A stretch of DNA of 64,000 nt from Terrabacter aerolatus (GCF_007991735.1 NZ_BJYX01000014.1:59531-123530), one strand, 5' to 3'. Shown: positions 50,096-59,888, counted from the stretch's first letter. Notes: generated by a model not told the origin, from the sequence alone. Numbers and translations are program-made.

Positions 50096-51427
50096 ATGAC
50101 ATCCCGTTCCACCCGGATCGGCGCGCCCTCCGTGCGCTCTCGCCATGCCGTACTCGCCACCCTCACCGTCGGGCTGATGGCTCTGACCGCCTGCAGCTCC
50201 GGCTCCGGCACCGACGGGAGTGCCACGCAGGCCGGAAGCACCGGCGGCGCTGCCGGCGGTCCCGTCACCCTGACGCTCGCCACGTTCAACCAGTTCGGCT
50301 ACGAGGACCTCATCCCCGAGTTCGAGAAGACGCACCCGAACATCAAGGTCACCCACAAGAAGGCCGCGACCTCCAACGAGGCCCGCGACACCTTCTTCAC
50401 CCGCCTCTCGGCCGGCAGCGGCATGGCCGACGTCGAGGCCGTCGAGGTCGACTGGCTCCCCGAGATGCTCCAGTACTCCGACAAGTTCACCGACCTCAAC
50501 GCGCCCGACGTCGCCGGCCGCTGGCTCGACTGGAAGGCCAAGGCCGCCACGGACTCCGACGGCCACCTCATCGGCTACGGCACGGACTCCGGGCCCGAGG
50601 CGATCTGCTACCGCAGCGACCTCTTCAAGGCCGCCGGCCTGCCGAGCGACCGCGAGTCGGTCGCCAAGCTCTTCGGCACCACGTGGGAGAGCTACTTCGC
50701 GGCCGGCAAGCAGTTCAAGGCCAAGTCCAAGGTGCCGTTCTTCGACAGCATCGGCGCGACCTACCAGGGCATGGTCAACCAGATCCCGGCCGCCTACGAG
50801 AACCCGAGCGACGACAGCATCACGGCCACCGACAACGCCGACGTCAAGAAGGCCTACGACCAGGTGATCCAGGCGGGCATCACCGACGGCCTGTCGGCCA
50901 AGCTCCAGCAGTGGGGTGACGACTGGACGGCCAGCTTCCAGAAGAACGGCTTCGCCACGATGCTCTGCCCCGGCTGGATGGTCGGCGTCATCGAGGGCAA
51001 CGCCAAGGGCGTCAAGGGCTGGGACGTCGCCAACACCTTCCCCGGCGGCGGTGGCAACTGGGGCGGGTCCTACCTGACCGTGCCCAAGCAGAGCGCCCAC
51101 CCGAAGGAGGCTCGTGAGCTCGCCGCGTGGCTGACCGCGCCCGAGCAGCAGATCAAGGCCTTCCAGAAGGTCGGTGCCTTCCCGAGCCAGAAGCAGGCGC
51201 TCGAGAGCCAGGACCTGCTCTCCTTCAAGGTCGCCTCGTTCAACAACGCCCCCACCGGCCAGATCTTCGCCGACCGGGCCAAGGCCGTCACCATGACGCC
51301 GTACAAGGGCTCGCACTACTTCGCGATCAACGACGCGATGCAGCAGGCCCTGACCCGTGTCGAGCAGGGCACCTCGCCGCAGGAGTCCTGGGACAAGTGG
51401 GTCGGCGACGTCAAGGCGCTCGGCTGA
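50096..51427 (+). CDS. Sugar ABC transporter substrate-binding lipoprotein
   Basis: 443 residues. A lipoprotein signal with lipobox LTAC (Cys ~31) precedes a typical extracellular solute-binding family 1 body: VTLTLATFNQFGYEDLIPEF, YGTDSGPEAICYRSDLFKAA, and AAWLTAPEQQIKAFQKVGAF near the C terminus. It would capture a beta-linked oligosaccharide for the two permeases. ATG 50096 has AAAGGAG 7 nt upstream. No ATPase gene is in the operon; as with other CUT1 systems a shared MsiK-type ATPase elsewhere is expected. Confidence 0.92.
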   Translation: MTSRSTRIGAPSVRSRHAVLATLTVGLMALTACSSGSGTDGSATQAGSTGGAAGGPVTLTLATFNQFGYEDLIPEFEKTHPNIKVTHKKAATSNEARDTFFTRLSAGSGMADVEAVEVDWLPEMLQYSDKFTDLNAPDVAGRWLDWKAKAATDSDGHLIGYGTDSGPEAICYRSDLFKAAGLPSDRESVAKLFGTTWESYFAAGKQFKAKSKVPFFDSIGATYQGMVNQIPAAYENPSDDSITATDNADVKKAYDQVIQAGITDGLSAKLQQWGDDWTASFQKNGFATMLCPGWMVGVIEGNAKGVKGWDVANTFPGGGGNWGGSYLTVPKQSAHPKEARELAAWLTAPEQQIKAFQKVGAFPSQKQALESQDLLSFKVASFNNAPTGQIFADRAKAVTMTPYKGSHYFAINDAMQQALTRVEQGTSPQESWDKWVGDVKALG

Positions 51428-51487
51428 CCTGACCCCGCCGGCCGACCCGTCGCGACACGCCACGCGACGGATCGACCAGCCGACCGC

Positions 51488-51536
51488 GGACGGCCCGGTG
51501 CACCCCCTCACCGTTCACCCGGGCACCGGGCCGTCC
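51488..51536 (+). terminator. Intercistronic hairpin after the binding-protein gene
   Basis: Perfect 14-bp arms GGACGGCCCGGTGC (51488-51501) and complement (51523-51536), loop 21 nt. It lies between the binding-protein and first permease genes, where such a hairpin usually makes the binding protein more abundant than the permeases. Confidence 0.65.
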
Positions 51537-51556
51537 GCCCGACCATCGGAACCGCC

Positions 51557-52552
51557 ATGACCGTCCAGTCCCCCACGCGCACGACGCAGTCCCCCGAGGC
51601 GGGCACCCCGGCCTTCGTGCAGCGCTCGCCCCTGAAGCCCCGTCCGCGGTGGCGCCGCCGCCTGACCAGGCTCGACGAGCGGGGCGCGCCCTACGCGTAC
51701 ATCTCGCCGTTCTTCATCCTCTTCGGCGTCGTCGGGCTCTTCCCGCTGCTCTACACGGCCTGGGTCTCCCTCCACAGGTGGAGCCTCATCGGCGGCCAGG
51801 GCGCCTTCGTCGGGCTCAAGAACTACACCGACGTGCTCGCCCAGCCCTACTTCTGGAACGCGCTGAAGAACACCGTCAGCATCTTCCTGCTCTCGAGCGT
51901 CCCCCAGGTCATCGCCGCCCTGCTCATCGCGGCCGCGCTCGACAGCGGCCTGCGGGCCCGCACCTTCTGGCGGATGGGCGTGCTGCTGCCCTACGTCGTG
52001 GCGCCCGTCGCCGTCGCCCTCATCTTCAGCGACCTCTTCGGCGACAAGTTCGGGCTCGTCAACCACCTGCTCGGCCTCGTCGGCGTCGACCCGATCCAGT
52101 GGCACAAGGAGGTCATCCCCAGCCACATCGCGATCGCCACCATGGTCAACTTCCGCTGGACCGGCTACAACGCGCTGATCTTCCTCGCCGCGATGCAGGC
52201 CATCCCGCGCGACTACTACGAGGCGGCGATGATCGACGGCGCCGGCCGGGTGCGCACCTTCTTCTCGATCACGGTGCCGCAGCTGCGCGCGACGATCATC
52301 TTCGTCGTCATCACCTCGACCATCGGCGGGCTGCAGATCTTCGACGAGCCCCGGATGTACGACCAGTACGGCCTCGGCGGCGCCGACCGGCAGTGGCAGA
52401 CGCTGACCCTCTACCTCTACCAGCTCGGCTGGACGCAGAAGAACTTCGGCCGCGCCGCCGCCGTCGCGTGGATGCTCTTCCTCATCGTCGTGCTCTTCGC
52501 GGTCGTCAACTTCCTCGTCACCCGCCGGATCGCCTCGAAGGGACAGCGATGA
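51557..52552 (+). CDS. Sugar ABC transporter permease (MalF-type)
   Basis: 331 residues, six or seven spans. The EAA loop is YYEAAMIDGAGRVRTFFSIT with VPQL following. The N-terminal basic segment (KPRPRWRRRLTRLDER) precedes the first span, AYISPFFILFGVVGLFPLLY. It forms the channel with the second permease, whose ATG overlaps the stop of this gene. ATG 51557 is the first start after the intercistronic hairpin. Confidence 0.93.
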   Translation: MTVQSPTRTTQSPEAGTPAFVQRSPLKPRPRWRRRLTRLDERGAPYAYISPFFILFGVVGLFPLLYTAWVSLHRWSLIGGQGAFVGLKNYTDVLAQPYFWNALKNTVSIFLLSSVPQVIAALLIAAALDSGLRARTFWRMGVLLPYVVAPVAVALIFSDLFGDKFGLVNHLLGLVGVDPIQWHKEVIPSHIAIATMVNFRWTGYNALIFLAAMQAIPRDYYEAAMIDGAGRVRTFFSITVPQLRATIIFVVITSTIGGLQIFDEPRMYDQYGLGGADRQWQTLTLYLYQLGWTQKNFGRAAAVAWMLFLIVVLFAVVNFLVTRRIASKGQR

Positions 52553-53442
52553 CCGCCCCGACCCTGACCCCCGCGCCCGCCATGAAGCGCTCGGTCAAGC
52601 CCCGACGCGGCACCCGACTCGTGCGCCGCACCCAGGCCAGCCCGACGGCATACGTCATCCTGGCGATCGTCCTCGTCGGCTCGGCCTTCCCGCTCTGGTG
52701 GTCCTTCGTCATCGGCAGCAAGGACTCGGCCGCCATCGTCCAGGACCCGTACTCGCTCGTCCCGGGCGGGCACTTCCTGCAGAACGCCGCCACCGTCGTC
52801 ACGACGATCCCGTTCTGGAAGGCCCTCGGCAACAGCATCCTCGTCAGCAGCACGGTGGCCGTGCTCGTCGTGCTCTTCTCGGCCATGGCCGGCTTCGCCT
52901 TCGCCAAGCTGCGCTTCCGCGGCCGCAACGGGCTGCTCGTCTTCGTCATCGCGACGATGGCCGTGCCGACGCAGCTCGGGATCGTGCCGCTGTTCATCGT
53001 CATGAGCAAGCTCGGCTGGATCGGGAGCCTCTGGGCCGTCATCCTGCCCAGCGCCGTCAGTGCGTTCGGCGTCTTCTGGATGACGCAGTACCTCCACGAG
53101 GCGCTGCCCGACGAGCTCATCGAGGCCTCCCGCGTCGACGGCGCCTCGACGCTGCGGACGTTCTGGTCGGTCGCCCTCCCCGCCGCCCGTCCGGGCGCGG
53201 CGATGCTCGGCCTGTTCACCTTCATCGCGACGTGGACCAACTTCTTCTGGCCGTTCATCATCCTCGACCCGGGCAACCCGACCCTGCCGGTCGCCCTGCA
53301 GCAGCTGCAGGCCGCCTACTTCGTCGACTACTCGCTCGTGCTGGGCGGGGTCGTGCTCATGGCGCTCCCCCTCATCGTCCTGTTCGTCTTCGCCGGGAAG
53401 CAGCTCGTCTCCGGCATCATGCAAGGAGCAGTCAAGGGATGA
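52549..53442 (+). CDS. Sugar ABC transporter permease (MalG-type)
   Basis: 297 residues, six spans. The EAA loop is ELIEASRVDGASTLRTFWSV, the usual MalG form. It begins AYVILAIVLVGSAFPLWWSF after a basic N terminus, and an octamer (52648) encodes Thr-Ala-Tyr there. The ATG overlaps the upstream stop and its own stop overlaps the beta-glucosidase ATG, so the whole operon is translationally coupled. Confidence 0.93.
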   Translation: MTAPTLTPAPAMKRSVKPRRGTRLVRRTQASPTAYVILAIVLVGSAFPLWWSFVIGSKDSAAIVQDPYSLVPGGHFLQNAATVVTTIPFWKALGNSILVSSTVAVLVVLFSAMAGFAFAKLRFRGRNGLLVFVIATMAVPTQLGIVPLFIVMSKLGWIGSLWAVILPSAVSAFGVFWMTQYLHEALPDELIEASRVDGASTLRTFWSVALPAARPGAAMLGLFTFIATWTNFFWPFIILDPGNPTLPVALQQLQAAYFVDYSLVLGGVVLMALPLIVLFVFAGKQLVSGIMQGAVKG

Positions 53443-54968
53443 CCGCGCAGACGCGTAGCCCCCAGCCCCTCATCGTCGCCGCCGCCGATCCCTGGGTGGC
53501 ACAGACCCGCCCGGTGCCGCAGGACTTCGTCCTCGGGGCCGCGACCGCCGCCTACCAGATCGAGGGGGCCCGTCACGAGGACGGCCGCACCGACTCGATC
53601 TGGGACACCTTCAGCCACAGCCCGGGCGCCGTCGTCGACGGCGACACCGGCGACGTCGCCTGCGAGCACTACCACCGGTATGCCGCCGACGTGGCCCTCA
53701 TGAAGTCGCTCGGGATGCAGTCCTACCGCTTCTCGACGTCGTGGGACCGGGTGTGTCCCGACGGCGGACCCGTCAACGCCAAGGGCCTCGACTTCTACGA
53801 GCAGCTCGTCGACTCGCTCCTCGAGTCCGGCATCGCGCCGTGGCTCACGCTCTACCACTGGGACCTGCCGCAGGCCCTCGAGGACCGGGGCGGGTGGACC
53901 TCGCGCGAGACGGTCGACCGGTTCGTCGACTACTCCCTGGCCGTGCACGACCGGCTCGGCGACCGGGTGCGCACGTGGACGACACTCAACGAACCGTTCT
54001 GCGCGGCCTTCCTCGGCTACACCGCCGGCATGCACGCGCCGGGCCGCACGTCACCCGCCGACGGGCTGGCGGCCGCACACCACCTCATGCTCGCGCACGG
54101 TCGGGTCGTGCAGGAGCTGCGCGCCCGCGACGCCGGGCTCGAGCTCGGCCTGACGCTCAACTTCACCGTGGCCGACCCGCTCGACCCGTCCGACCCACGC
54201 GACGTCGACGCCGCGCGGCGCATCGACGCGCAGATGAACCGGATCTTCCTCGACCCGATCTTCCGCGGCGCCTACCCGGCCGACCTCCTCGAGGACGTCC
54301 GCCACCTGGGACTGACCGACCACGTCATGGACGGCGACCTCGAGGTCATCTCCACGCCCATCGACGTGCTCGGCGTCAACTACTACAACGGCGAGGCCAT
54401 CGGCCACGAGCCGCCGCCCGCCGCCCTCGACGACAGCCTCAACGGCGGCCGGTTCACCCGCTCACCCTTCCCCGCCGCCGACGACGCGTACCGCCACCCG
54501 CGCGGCCTGCCCGTCACGGCCATGGACTGGGAGATCCAGCCGGAGGGCCTGACCCGCCTCCTCGTGCGGCTGCACGAGGAGTATGCCGGACCGGCCGGAG
54601 TCACCCTGCACGTCACCGAGAACGGCGCCGCCTTCGACGACGCCCCCGACGAGGACGGCTTCGTCGACGACCGCGGCCGGACGGCATACGTCCGCGCGCA
54701 CCTCGGCGCGATCCTCGACGCCGTCGACGCGGGGGTGCCCGTGCGCGGCTACTTCTACTGGTCGCTGCTCGACAATTTCGAATGGGCCTGGGGATACGCC
54801 AAGCGCTTCGGTATCGTCCGAGTCGACTACGACACCCAGGTGCGCACGCCCAAGGGCAGCGCGCTCGACTACGCCCGGATCATCGCCACCCGTCAGCTGC
54901 CCACCCCGTGGGACGGTCCGGCCGGTCGCGGTGGCGGCGACGACCCAGCGGGAGACACTGAGGCATGA
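53439..54968 (+). CDS. Beta-glucosidase, glycoside hydrolase family 1
   Basis: 509 residues, cytoplasmic, no signal. Blocks are FVLGAATAAYQIEGARHEDG, the acid/base TLNEPF (Glu185), NYYNGE, and the nucleophile VTENGA (Glu394), ending YWSLLDNFEWAWGYAKRFG. It would cleave imported beta-glucosides or cellobiose to glucose, matching the CebR-like operators and upstream transporter. ATG 53439 overlaps the permease stop; its TGA overlaps the LacI start. Three octamer copies (53678, 54581, 54683) lie in it. Confidence 0.95.
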   Translation: MTAQTRSPQPLIVAAADPWVAQTRPVPQDFVLGAATAAYQIEGARHEDGRTDSIWDTFSHSPGAVVDGDTGDVACEHYHRYAADVALMKSLGMQSYRFSTSWDRVCPDGGPVNAKGLDFYEQLVDSLLESGIAPWLTLYHWDLPQALEDRGGWTSRETVDRFVDYSLAVHDRLGDRVRTWTTLNEPFCAAFLGYTAGMHAPGRTSPADGLAAAHHLMLAHGRVVQELRARDAGLELGLTLNFTVADPLDPSDPRDVDAARRIDAQMNRIFLDPIFRGAYPADLLEDVRHLGLTDHVMDGDLEVISTPIDVLGVNYYNGEAIGHEPPPAALDDSLNGGRFTRSPFPAADDAYRHPRGLPVTAMDWEIQPEGLTRLLVRLHEEYAGPAGVTLHVTENGAAFDDAPDEDGFVDDRGRTAYVRAHLGAILDAVDAGVPVRGYFYWSLLDNFEWAWGYAKRFGIVRVDYDTQVRTPKGSALDYARIIATRQLPTPWDGPAGRGGGDDPAGDTEA

Positions 54969-55996
54969 GCGACGGGACGCTGGCCACCCACGCCGGCCGA
55001 CCCACCCTCGAGGAGGTCGCCCGGGTGGCCGGCGTGTCCCGGGCCACGGTCTCGCGCGTCATCAACGGCTCGCCGCGGGTCAGCGCCGACGTGCTCGCCG
55101 TCGTCGAGAAGGCCATCGCCGAGCTCAACTACGTCCCCAACCGGGCGGCCCGCTCGCTCGTCGCGCGGGCCACGATGTCGATCGCGCTCGTCGTGCCCGA
55201 GGACGCGCACCGCTTCTTCGGTGACCCCTACTTCGCCGACGTCGTCCAGGGCATCAGCGACCGGCTCGACGACAGCGACTACGTGCTCAACCTGCAGCTG
55301 ACCCACCCGAGCTCGCCGTCGGAGAAGACCCGCCGCTACCTGCTCGGTGGCAACGTCGACGGCGCCATCGTCGTGTCGCACCACTCCGGCGACCACTTCC
55401 TCACCACCCTGAGCCGGGCCCTGCCGGTCGTGTTCGGCGGTCGGCCGATCGGCGAGGCAGCCAAGGACAGCGACTACTACATCGACGTCGACAACCGCCT
55501 CGGCGCCGTCGCCGGCACCCAGCACCTCATCGATCGCGGACGCCGCGCCATCGCCACCATCACCGGGCCCCCGGACATGCCGGCCTCGGTCGACCGCGAG
55601 CAGGGCTGGCGCGAGGCGCTGCGGGCCGCCGGTCTGCCGGATCACCGCGTGGCCCACGGGGACTTCACCGAGGCGGGCGGCATCCGGGCGGCGCTGACGC
55701 TCGTCGACACCTACCCGGACGTCGACGCGATCTTCGTCGCGAGCGACCTCATGGCGAGCGGGGCGCTGCTCGCCCTCGAGGAGCGGGGGCTGCGCGTGCC
55801 CGAGGACGTCGCGGTCGTCGGCTTCGACAACAGCAAGTACGCCACGCGCGGCAAGGTCGGGCTGACGACGGTCGCGCAGCCGGCCCAGGAGATGGGCGTC
55901 GTCATGGCCGACACCCTTCTGCGCCTCCTCGCCGGCGAGGCACCGCCCCGGGTGACGACCCTCGACACCCACCTCGTCATCCGCGACTCCACCTGA
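54965..55996 (+). CDS. LacI-family repressor of the beta-glucoside operon
   Basis: 343 residues. The DNA-binding helix-turn-helix is PTLEEVARVAGVSRATVSRV followed by INGSPRVSADV and the hinge YVPNRAARSLV. A periplasmic-binding-like sensor domain follows (IALVVPEDAHRFFGDPYFAD, AVVGFDNSKYATRGKVGLTT). It overlaps the beta-glucosidase stop as ATGA, and closely matches the CebR/BglR type; operators at 50014 and 50047 fit. The inducer is presumably cellobiose or a beta-glucoside. Confidence 0.93.
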   Translation: MSDGTLATHAGRPTLEEVARVAGVSRATVSRVINGSPRVSADVLAVVEKAIAELNYVPNRAARSLVARATMSIALVVPEDAHRFFGDPYFADVVQGISDRLDDSDYVLNLQLTHPSSPSEKTRRYLLGGNVDGAIVVSHHSGDHFLTTLSRALPVVFGGRPIGEAAKDSDYYIDVDNRLGAVAGTQHLIDRGRRAIATITGPPDMPASVDREQGWREALRAAGLPDHRVAHGDFTEAGGIRAALTLVDTYPDVDAIFVASDLMASGALLALEERGLRVPEDVAVVGFDNSKYATRGKVGLTTVAQPAQEMGVVMADTLLRLLAGEAPPRVTTLDTHLVIRDST

Positions 55997-56131
55997 CGGC
56001 CGGCGCCGCCGCTCGCCCCGTGACGCCACCCCACGGGCACCGAGCCACCCTCGCGGGCCCGAGCCACCGGCATACGAGTGGCGTCATGCCGTCGCAGTGG
56101 CGCCGCGCCGACGGCGAGGCGTCGCGCCGTC

Positions 56132-56308
56132 GTGTCGGTGCCGGTCACGTGCGACGGGACCGAGCGCGGCTGGACCGTGACGACCCCGGCGGGCTCGCTG
56201 CGCCAGGGCCGGGCCTGGGTGCACGGGCACCTCGAGGTCCCCGACGCGGCTGGCAACACGCCCTGGAACGGCTTCGACACGACGGTCGCGGTCGTCGGCC
56301 GCCGCTGA
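56132..56308 (+). pseudogene. Possible C-terminal remnant of a secreted protein
   Basis: The frame reads VSVPVTCDGTERGWTVTTPA and continues through RQGRAWVHGHLEVPDAAGN to a TGA, which looks like the last beta strands of a small exported beta-sandwich protein. No signal peptide or full domain precedes it; upstream are an octamer and a palindrome-like stretch. I read it as a remnant, but a false frame in GC-rich DNA is possible. Confidence 0.35.
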
Positions 56309-56343
56309 CGCACCCCCACCCGCCGCACAGCCGGCAGGCATGA

Positions 56344-56383
56344 CGAAGGGCCGGGCTCCGCGTGTGCGGAGCCCGGCCCTTCG
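56344..56383 (-). terminator. Terminator hairpin of the rpsF-ssb-rpsR-rplI operon
   Basis: Perfect 17-bp arms (CGAAGGGCCGGGCTCCG, 56344-56360, and complement 56367-56383) with a 6-nt loop, 19 nt after the rplI stop. Confidence 0.85.
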
Positions 56384-56402
56384 ACGTGTCAGACCTCGAC
56401 GG

Positions 56403-56849
56403 TCAGGCGGGGACGACCTCGAACGTGAGGGTCGCCGCGACCTCGGGGTGCAGACGGACGGTCGCCTCGTAGGAGCCGAGCGTCTTGATGGCCTGCTTGA
56501 CCTCGATCTTGCGCTTGTCGAGCTCGGGGCCACCGGCAGCCTTGACGGCCGCGGCGATGTCACCGTTGCTGACGGCACCGAAGAGGCGACCGGACTGGCC
56601 GGACTTCGCCGGAACCTTGACCGACGTCGCCTCGAGCTGGCCCTTGATGCCCTTGGCCTGGTCGAGGTCCTTGATCTCGCGGACCTCGCGACCCTTGGTC
56701 AGGGCGTCGACCTGCTTCTGGCCACCCTTGGTCCACGGGGTCGCGAGACCCCGCGGCGTCAGGAAGTTGCGGCCGTAGCCGTCCTTGACCTCGACGACGT
56801 CACCAGCGGTACCGAGGCCGGTGACCTCGTGCGTGAGAATGAGCTTCAT
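56403..56849 (-). CDS. rplI: 50S ribosomal protein bL9
   Basis: 148 residues, normal length. The N-terminal domain [20 protein letters not shown] with [16 protein letters not shown] is diagnostic; the long central helix and C-terminal RNA-binding domain ([13 protein letters not shown]) follow. Last gene of the rpsF operon, 27 bp after rpsR. Confidence 0.98.
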   Translation of the reverse strand: MKLILTHEVTGLGTAGDVVEVKDGYGRNFLTPRGLATPWTKGGQKQVDALTKGREVREIKDLDQAKGIKGQLEATSVKVPAKSGQSGRLFGAVSNGDIAAAVKAAGGPELDKRKIEVKQAIKTLGSYEATVRLHPEVAATLTFEVVPA

Positions 56850-56876
56850 GGTGTTCTCCTCGTTCCCGAAACCGGC

Positions 56877-57113
56877 TCAGCGAGCCGAGCTCGAGTAGGG
56901 CAGCAGGGCCATCTCACGGGCGTTCTTGACGGCCGTGGCGATGAGGCGCTGCTCCTGGACGGACACACCGGTCACGCGACGCGCGCGGATCTTGCCGCGG
57001 TCGGAGATGAACTTGCGCAGGAGCGCAGTGTCCTTGTAGTCGATGTTCTCGACCTTCGCCGCCTTGAGCGGGTTGGCCTTCTTCTTGGGCTTGCGCACAA
57101 CGGGCTTTGCCAT
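56877..57113 (-). CDS. rpsR: 30S ribosomal protein bS18
   Basis: 78 residues starting [36 protein letters not shown] and [20 protein letters not shown] are typical. It lacks the usual zinc-type Cys, as expected of the Cys-less paralogue. ATG 57113 has AAGGAG upstream; the longer frame is not needed. The gap from ssb (133 bp) holds an octamer at 57182 and a small hairpin at 57188-57209. Confidence 0.97.
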   Translation of the reverse strand: MAKPVVRKPKKKANPLKAAKVENIDYKDTALLRKFISDRGKIRARRVTGVSVQEQRLIATAVKNAREMALLPYSSSAR

Positions 57114-57246
57114 CGTGGTGCTCTCCTTCTTGATGAGAGCCCGGGGTTGGTGCCCCGGGATGGGTTTCAAGTACTACGGGGGTATGCCGTCCGGCTGCGT
57201 CACCGGACGACGGTGCTGACCTGCTCGAGCGAGGTCGAAGGACCGA

Positions 57247-57867
57247 TCAGAAGGGGGGCTCGTCGTAGCTGGGGGCTGCGCCCCAACCACCGCCCTGCTG
57301 GCCACCGGCAGCCGGCTGACCGCCACCGGAGCCACCGCTCCAGCCGCCGCCCTGCTGGCCACCTGTGGGCGGGGCGCCCTGGCCACCGGCGGAGCCGCCG
57401 GTCGCCCACGGGTCCTCGGCCTGGCCGCCACCGGAGCCACCGCTCCAGCCGCCGCCACCCTGGCCACCCTGGCCGCCGCCGAAGCCGCCACCACCGCCGC
57501 CGCGCTGGGTCTTGTTGACCTTCGCGGTGGCAGAGCGCAGGGACGGGCCGACCTCGTCGACGTCCATCTCCACGACGGTGCGCTTCTCGCCTTCCTTCGT
57601 CTCGTAGGAACGAGACTTGAGTCGGCCCGACACGATCACACGCATGCCCCGCTGGCACGACTCGGCGACGTTCTCCGCCGCGTCGCGCCACACCGAGCAG
57701 CGCATGAACAGCGTCTCGCCGTCCTTCCACTCATTGCTCTGGCGGTCGAACTGCCGCGGCGTCGAGGCCACGGTGAAGTTCGCGACCGCTGCACCGGACG
57801 GCGTGAAACGCAGCTCCGGGTCGGCGGTCAGGTTGCCGATGATCGTGATGACGGTGTCGCCTGCCAT
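57247..57867 (-). CDS. ssb: Single-stranded DNA-binding protein
   Basis: 206 residues. OB-fold core [20 protein letters not shown] with [20 protein letters not shown], and [21 protein letters not shown] long Gly-rich disordered linker (~117-198) ends in the acidic tip YDEPPF that recruits partner proteins. It is the essential replicative SSB placed between rpsF and rpsR, the usual actinobacterial position. Confidence 0.97.
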   Translation of the reverse strand: MAGDTVITIIGNLTADPELRFTPSGAAVANFTVASTPRQFDRQSNEWKDGETLFMRCSVWRDAAENVAESCQRGMRVIVSGRLKSRSYETKEGEKRTVVEMDVDEVGPSLRSATAKVNKTQRGGGGGGFGGGQGGQGGGGWSGGSGGGQAEDPWATGGSAGGQGAPPTGGQQGGGWSGGSGGGQPAAGGQQGGGWGAAPSYDEPPF

Positions 57868-57927
57868 GCGTGGGCTCCGTTCAGTCCTTCGTCGGGTGAT
57901 CGAGCGGGTTCAGTGACTGTCGCTGAA

Positions 57928-58215
57928 TCAGGCGCCGGGGCGCAGCAGCTTGGTGCGCATGATCGACTCGCTGAGGTTCAGCTGACGATCGAGCTCCTGC
58001 GCGGTGGCCGGCTCCGCCGTCATGGTGACGACGACGTAGATGCCCTCGGACTTCTTCTTGATGTCGTAGGCGAGACGACGACGGCCCCAGATGTCGACGT
58101 TGTCGACGGTGCCGCCATCGTTCTTCACGACGGTCAGGAACTTGTCCATCGTCTTGTCGACGGTGCGCTCTTCGGTCTCCGGGTCGAGGATGACCATGAG
58201 TTCGTACTGACGCAT
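57928..58215 (-). CDS. rpsF: 30S ribosomal protein bS6
   Basis: 95 residues: [40 protein letters not shown], and [14 protein letters not shown] at the end. First gene of the operon. ATG 58215 has AGGAGG ~11 nt upstream. In other bacteria RimK adds glutamate to the bS6 C terminus; a RimK homologue is encoded at 33984, although this C terminus does not end in Glu. Confidence 0.97.
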   Translation of the reverse strand: MRQYELMVILDPETEERTVDKTMDKFLTVVKNDGGTVDNVDIWGRRRLAYDIKKKSEGIYVVVTMTAEPATAQELDRQLNLSESIMRTKLLRPGA

Positions 58216-58464
58216 GCTTCTAACCCACCTCCTCTGGTCTCGGCGGTCACGAGTCTCTCTCGTGACAGGAGGGTTGCATTCGTCCCACCGCGGGCCTGGG
58301 GCCCGGCCTGATCTTCCAGCCGGGTTCAGCCTCGCAGACCTCACCGACATCGGTCGGTTCGATCCACAGGCCACCGGACACACGGCGAACTGGGCAAGAC
58401 TACCGGGCCGGACGGCATACGCACGAATCGGCGGGGACGGTCGCCCCACGGCCCCGGATGCGGC
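58216..58464 (-). promoter_or_regulatory. rpsF leader with stem-loop
   Basis: A stem GTCACGAG/CTCGTGAC (58246-58253 with 58259-58266, 5-nt loop) lies about 30 nt before rpsF, followed in the mRNA by CCGCCGAGACC. Many bacteria use a leader bound by the bS6:bS18 pair for feedback; this may be one, but I could not confirm the motif. An octamer lies at 58414. Confidence 0.4.
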
Positions 58465-59808
58465 TCAGGAGAAGCGGACGATGAGCCGGTCCTCGACCCC
58501 GCTCATCGGACCGGCGAGGTCGTCGTGCTCGGCCGCGCCGCGACCGCGCCGCTCGCGCGCACGCAGCCACACGACGGCCACGAGCCACAGCACCCCGACG
58601 ACCCGCAGCATCGAGAAGAAGGCGTACCACGGCGCCGGCATGCCACGGTCGGGCACCGTCGTCGCCGCGATCGTCAGCCACACGGCGACGAAGTTGAGCG
58701 CCTCGGCCCCCGCCCAGACCAGGTGGTCGCGCCACTGGAGCGCGCACCAGGCGACGAGCGGCAGCAGCCACACGGAGCTCTGGACGGTGAAGGACTTGCC
58801 GGTGACGAGCACCAGGCCGACCATGACGAGCGAGAGCTCGGCCACCGTCGGGCGCCGTGCCGAGGTCAGCGCGAGGACGGCCCCGACGACGACCGCGACG
58901 AGCCAGCCGACGACGGCCAGCGCCGTGACGGCACCCGCGGGGAGGGGATGGCCGGCGAGCTGCGGCAGCAGCCACGGCGAGCCGTAGCCGGCCGACGCCG
59001 AGGCCCACCCCAGGTAGGGCGAGGCCGCCGCGTCACGGTTGAGCAGCCACAGCCCCGACAGCAGGGCGCCGAAGGTGAGAGCCGCGTAGCCGACGAGGCG
59101 ACCGAGCTCGCGCAGCCGCCCGGTCCGCACGCACAGCAGCGCGATGGCCACGACGACGAGCACCGGGTACGAGCGGGCCCCGATCGCGAGCCCGAGCAGC
59201 ACCCCGGCGAGCGTCGGGTTGCGTCGCGACCACGCCCACATGCCCGCGCTGGCGAGCGCCACCCCGAGCAGGTCCGCCGAGATGAAGGCCGCGAGCACGA
59301 CGACCGGCGACAGCGCCACGTGCGCGGCCGAGAAGGGCCGCGCCGCCGACGAGGCGACGAGCCACACGATCGCGAGCAGGAGCAGGGTGATGAGCACCGA
59401 CCACAGCGCGAAGTACCACGCGGCCCGGGTCCGGAGGTTCCCGTCGTCGGGCCCGAGGCTCGCGACGGCCGTGAGCACGAGCCCGGTCAGGGGCGGCTGC
59501 CCCGTGGCGGGCGCGTCGGGGCCACCCTGGAGGTATGCCGCCACGCCGGCCTTGAGGTTCGCGTCGCGGTAGGCGGTCGGCAGGTCGGCGTAGCAGGCGC
59601 TCCAGAACTGGGTGTCACCGGTGAAGCCGGTGCGCAGGCACGGGGCGCGGAGCAGCATCGCCAACCCGGCCGTCACCGCGGTGAGGGCCGAGAGCAGCGC
59701 GGCCGTGAGGATCCACGGCAGCTCGCGGGCCGCGGCATACCGCCCGCGGGGACCTCCGACGACCTCGGAGGCCGCTCGCACGACGGGGTCGCGCAGCGTC
59801 TCGCTCAT
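58465..59808 (-). CDS. Polytopic glycosyltransferase (GT87/mannosyltransferase-like)
   Basis: 447 residues with about ten spans. An early loop contains FTGDTQFWSACYADLPTAYR, the luminal acidic region expected in GT-C enzymes that use polyprenyl-phosphate sugars. Other blocks: LTGLVLTAVASLGPDDGNLR, GARSYPVLVVVAIALL. The family (GT87/DUF2029) includes actinobacterial mannosyltransferases of lipoglycan synthesis, substrate here unproven. It sits directly after the class A PBP gene on the same strand, a conserved actinobacterial pairing. Octamers at 59533 and 59734. Confidence 0.8.
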   Translation of the reverse strand: MSETLRDPVVRAASEVVGGPRGRYAAARELPWILTAALLSALTAVTAGLAMLLRAPCLRTGFTGDTQFWSACYADLPTAYRDANLKAGVAAYLQGGPDAPATGQPPLTGLVLTAVASLGPDDGNLRTRAAWYFALWSVLITLLLLAIVWLVASSAARPFSAAHVALSPVVVLAAFISADLLGVALASAGMWAWSRRNPTLAGVLLGLAIGARSYPVLVVVAIALLCVRTGRLRELGRLVGYAALTFGALLSGLWLLNRDAAASPYLGWASASAGYGSPWLLPQLAGHPLPAGAVTALAVVGWLVAVVVGAVLALTSARRPTVAELSLVMVGLVLVTGKSFTVQSSVWLLPLVAWCALQWRDHLVWAGAEALNFVAVWLTIAATTVPDRGMPAPWYAFFSMLRVVGVLWLVAVVWLRARERRGRGAAEHDDLAGPMSGVEDRLIVRFS

Positions 59809-59888
59809 GCGGCGCTCACGCCGCGCTCATGCGGACACCCGACGGGCCGGTCGCCCCGGCACGTCGCCCACCCCCGACGGCCGGCTCA

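Larger units (their letters stand above)
55997..56402. other. Intergenic region between the LacI gene and rplI
   Basis: 406 bp holding an octamer at 56070 inside a GCCAC/GTGGC pair, a degenerate ATGCCGTCGC..GACGGC pair just after it, a possible gene remnant at 56132-56308 and the rplI terminator at 56344-56383. Confidence 0.6.
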
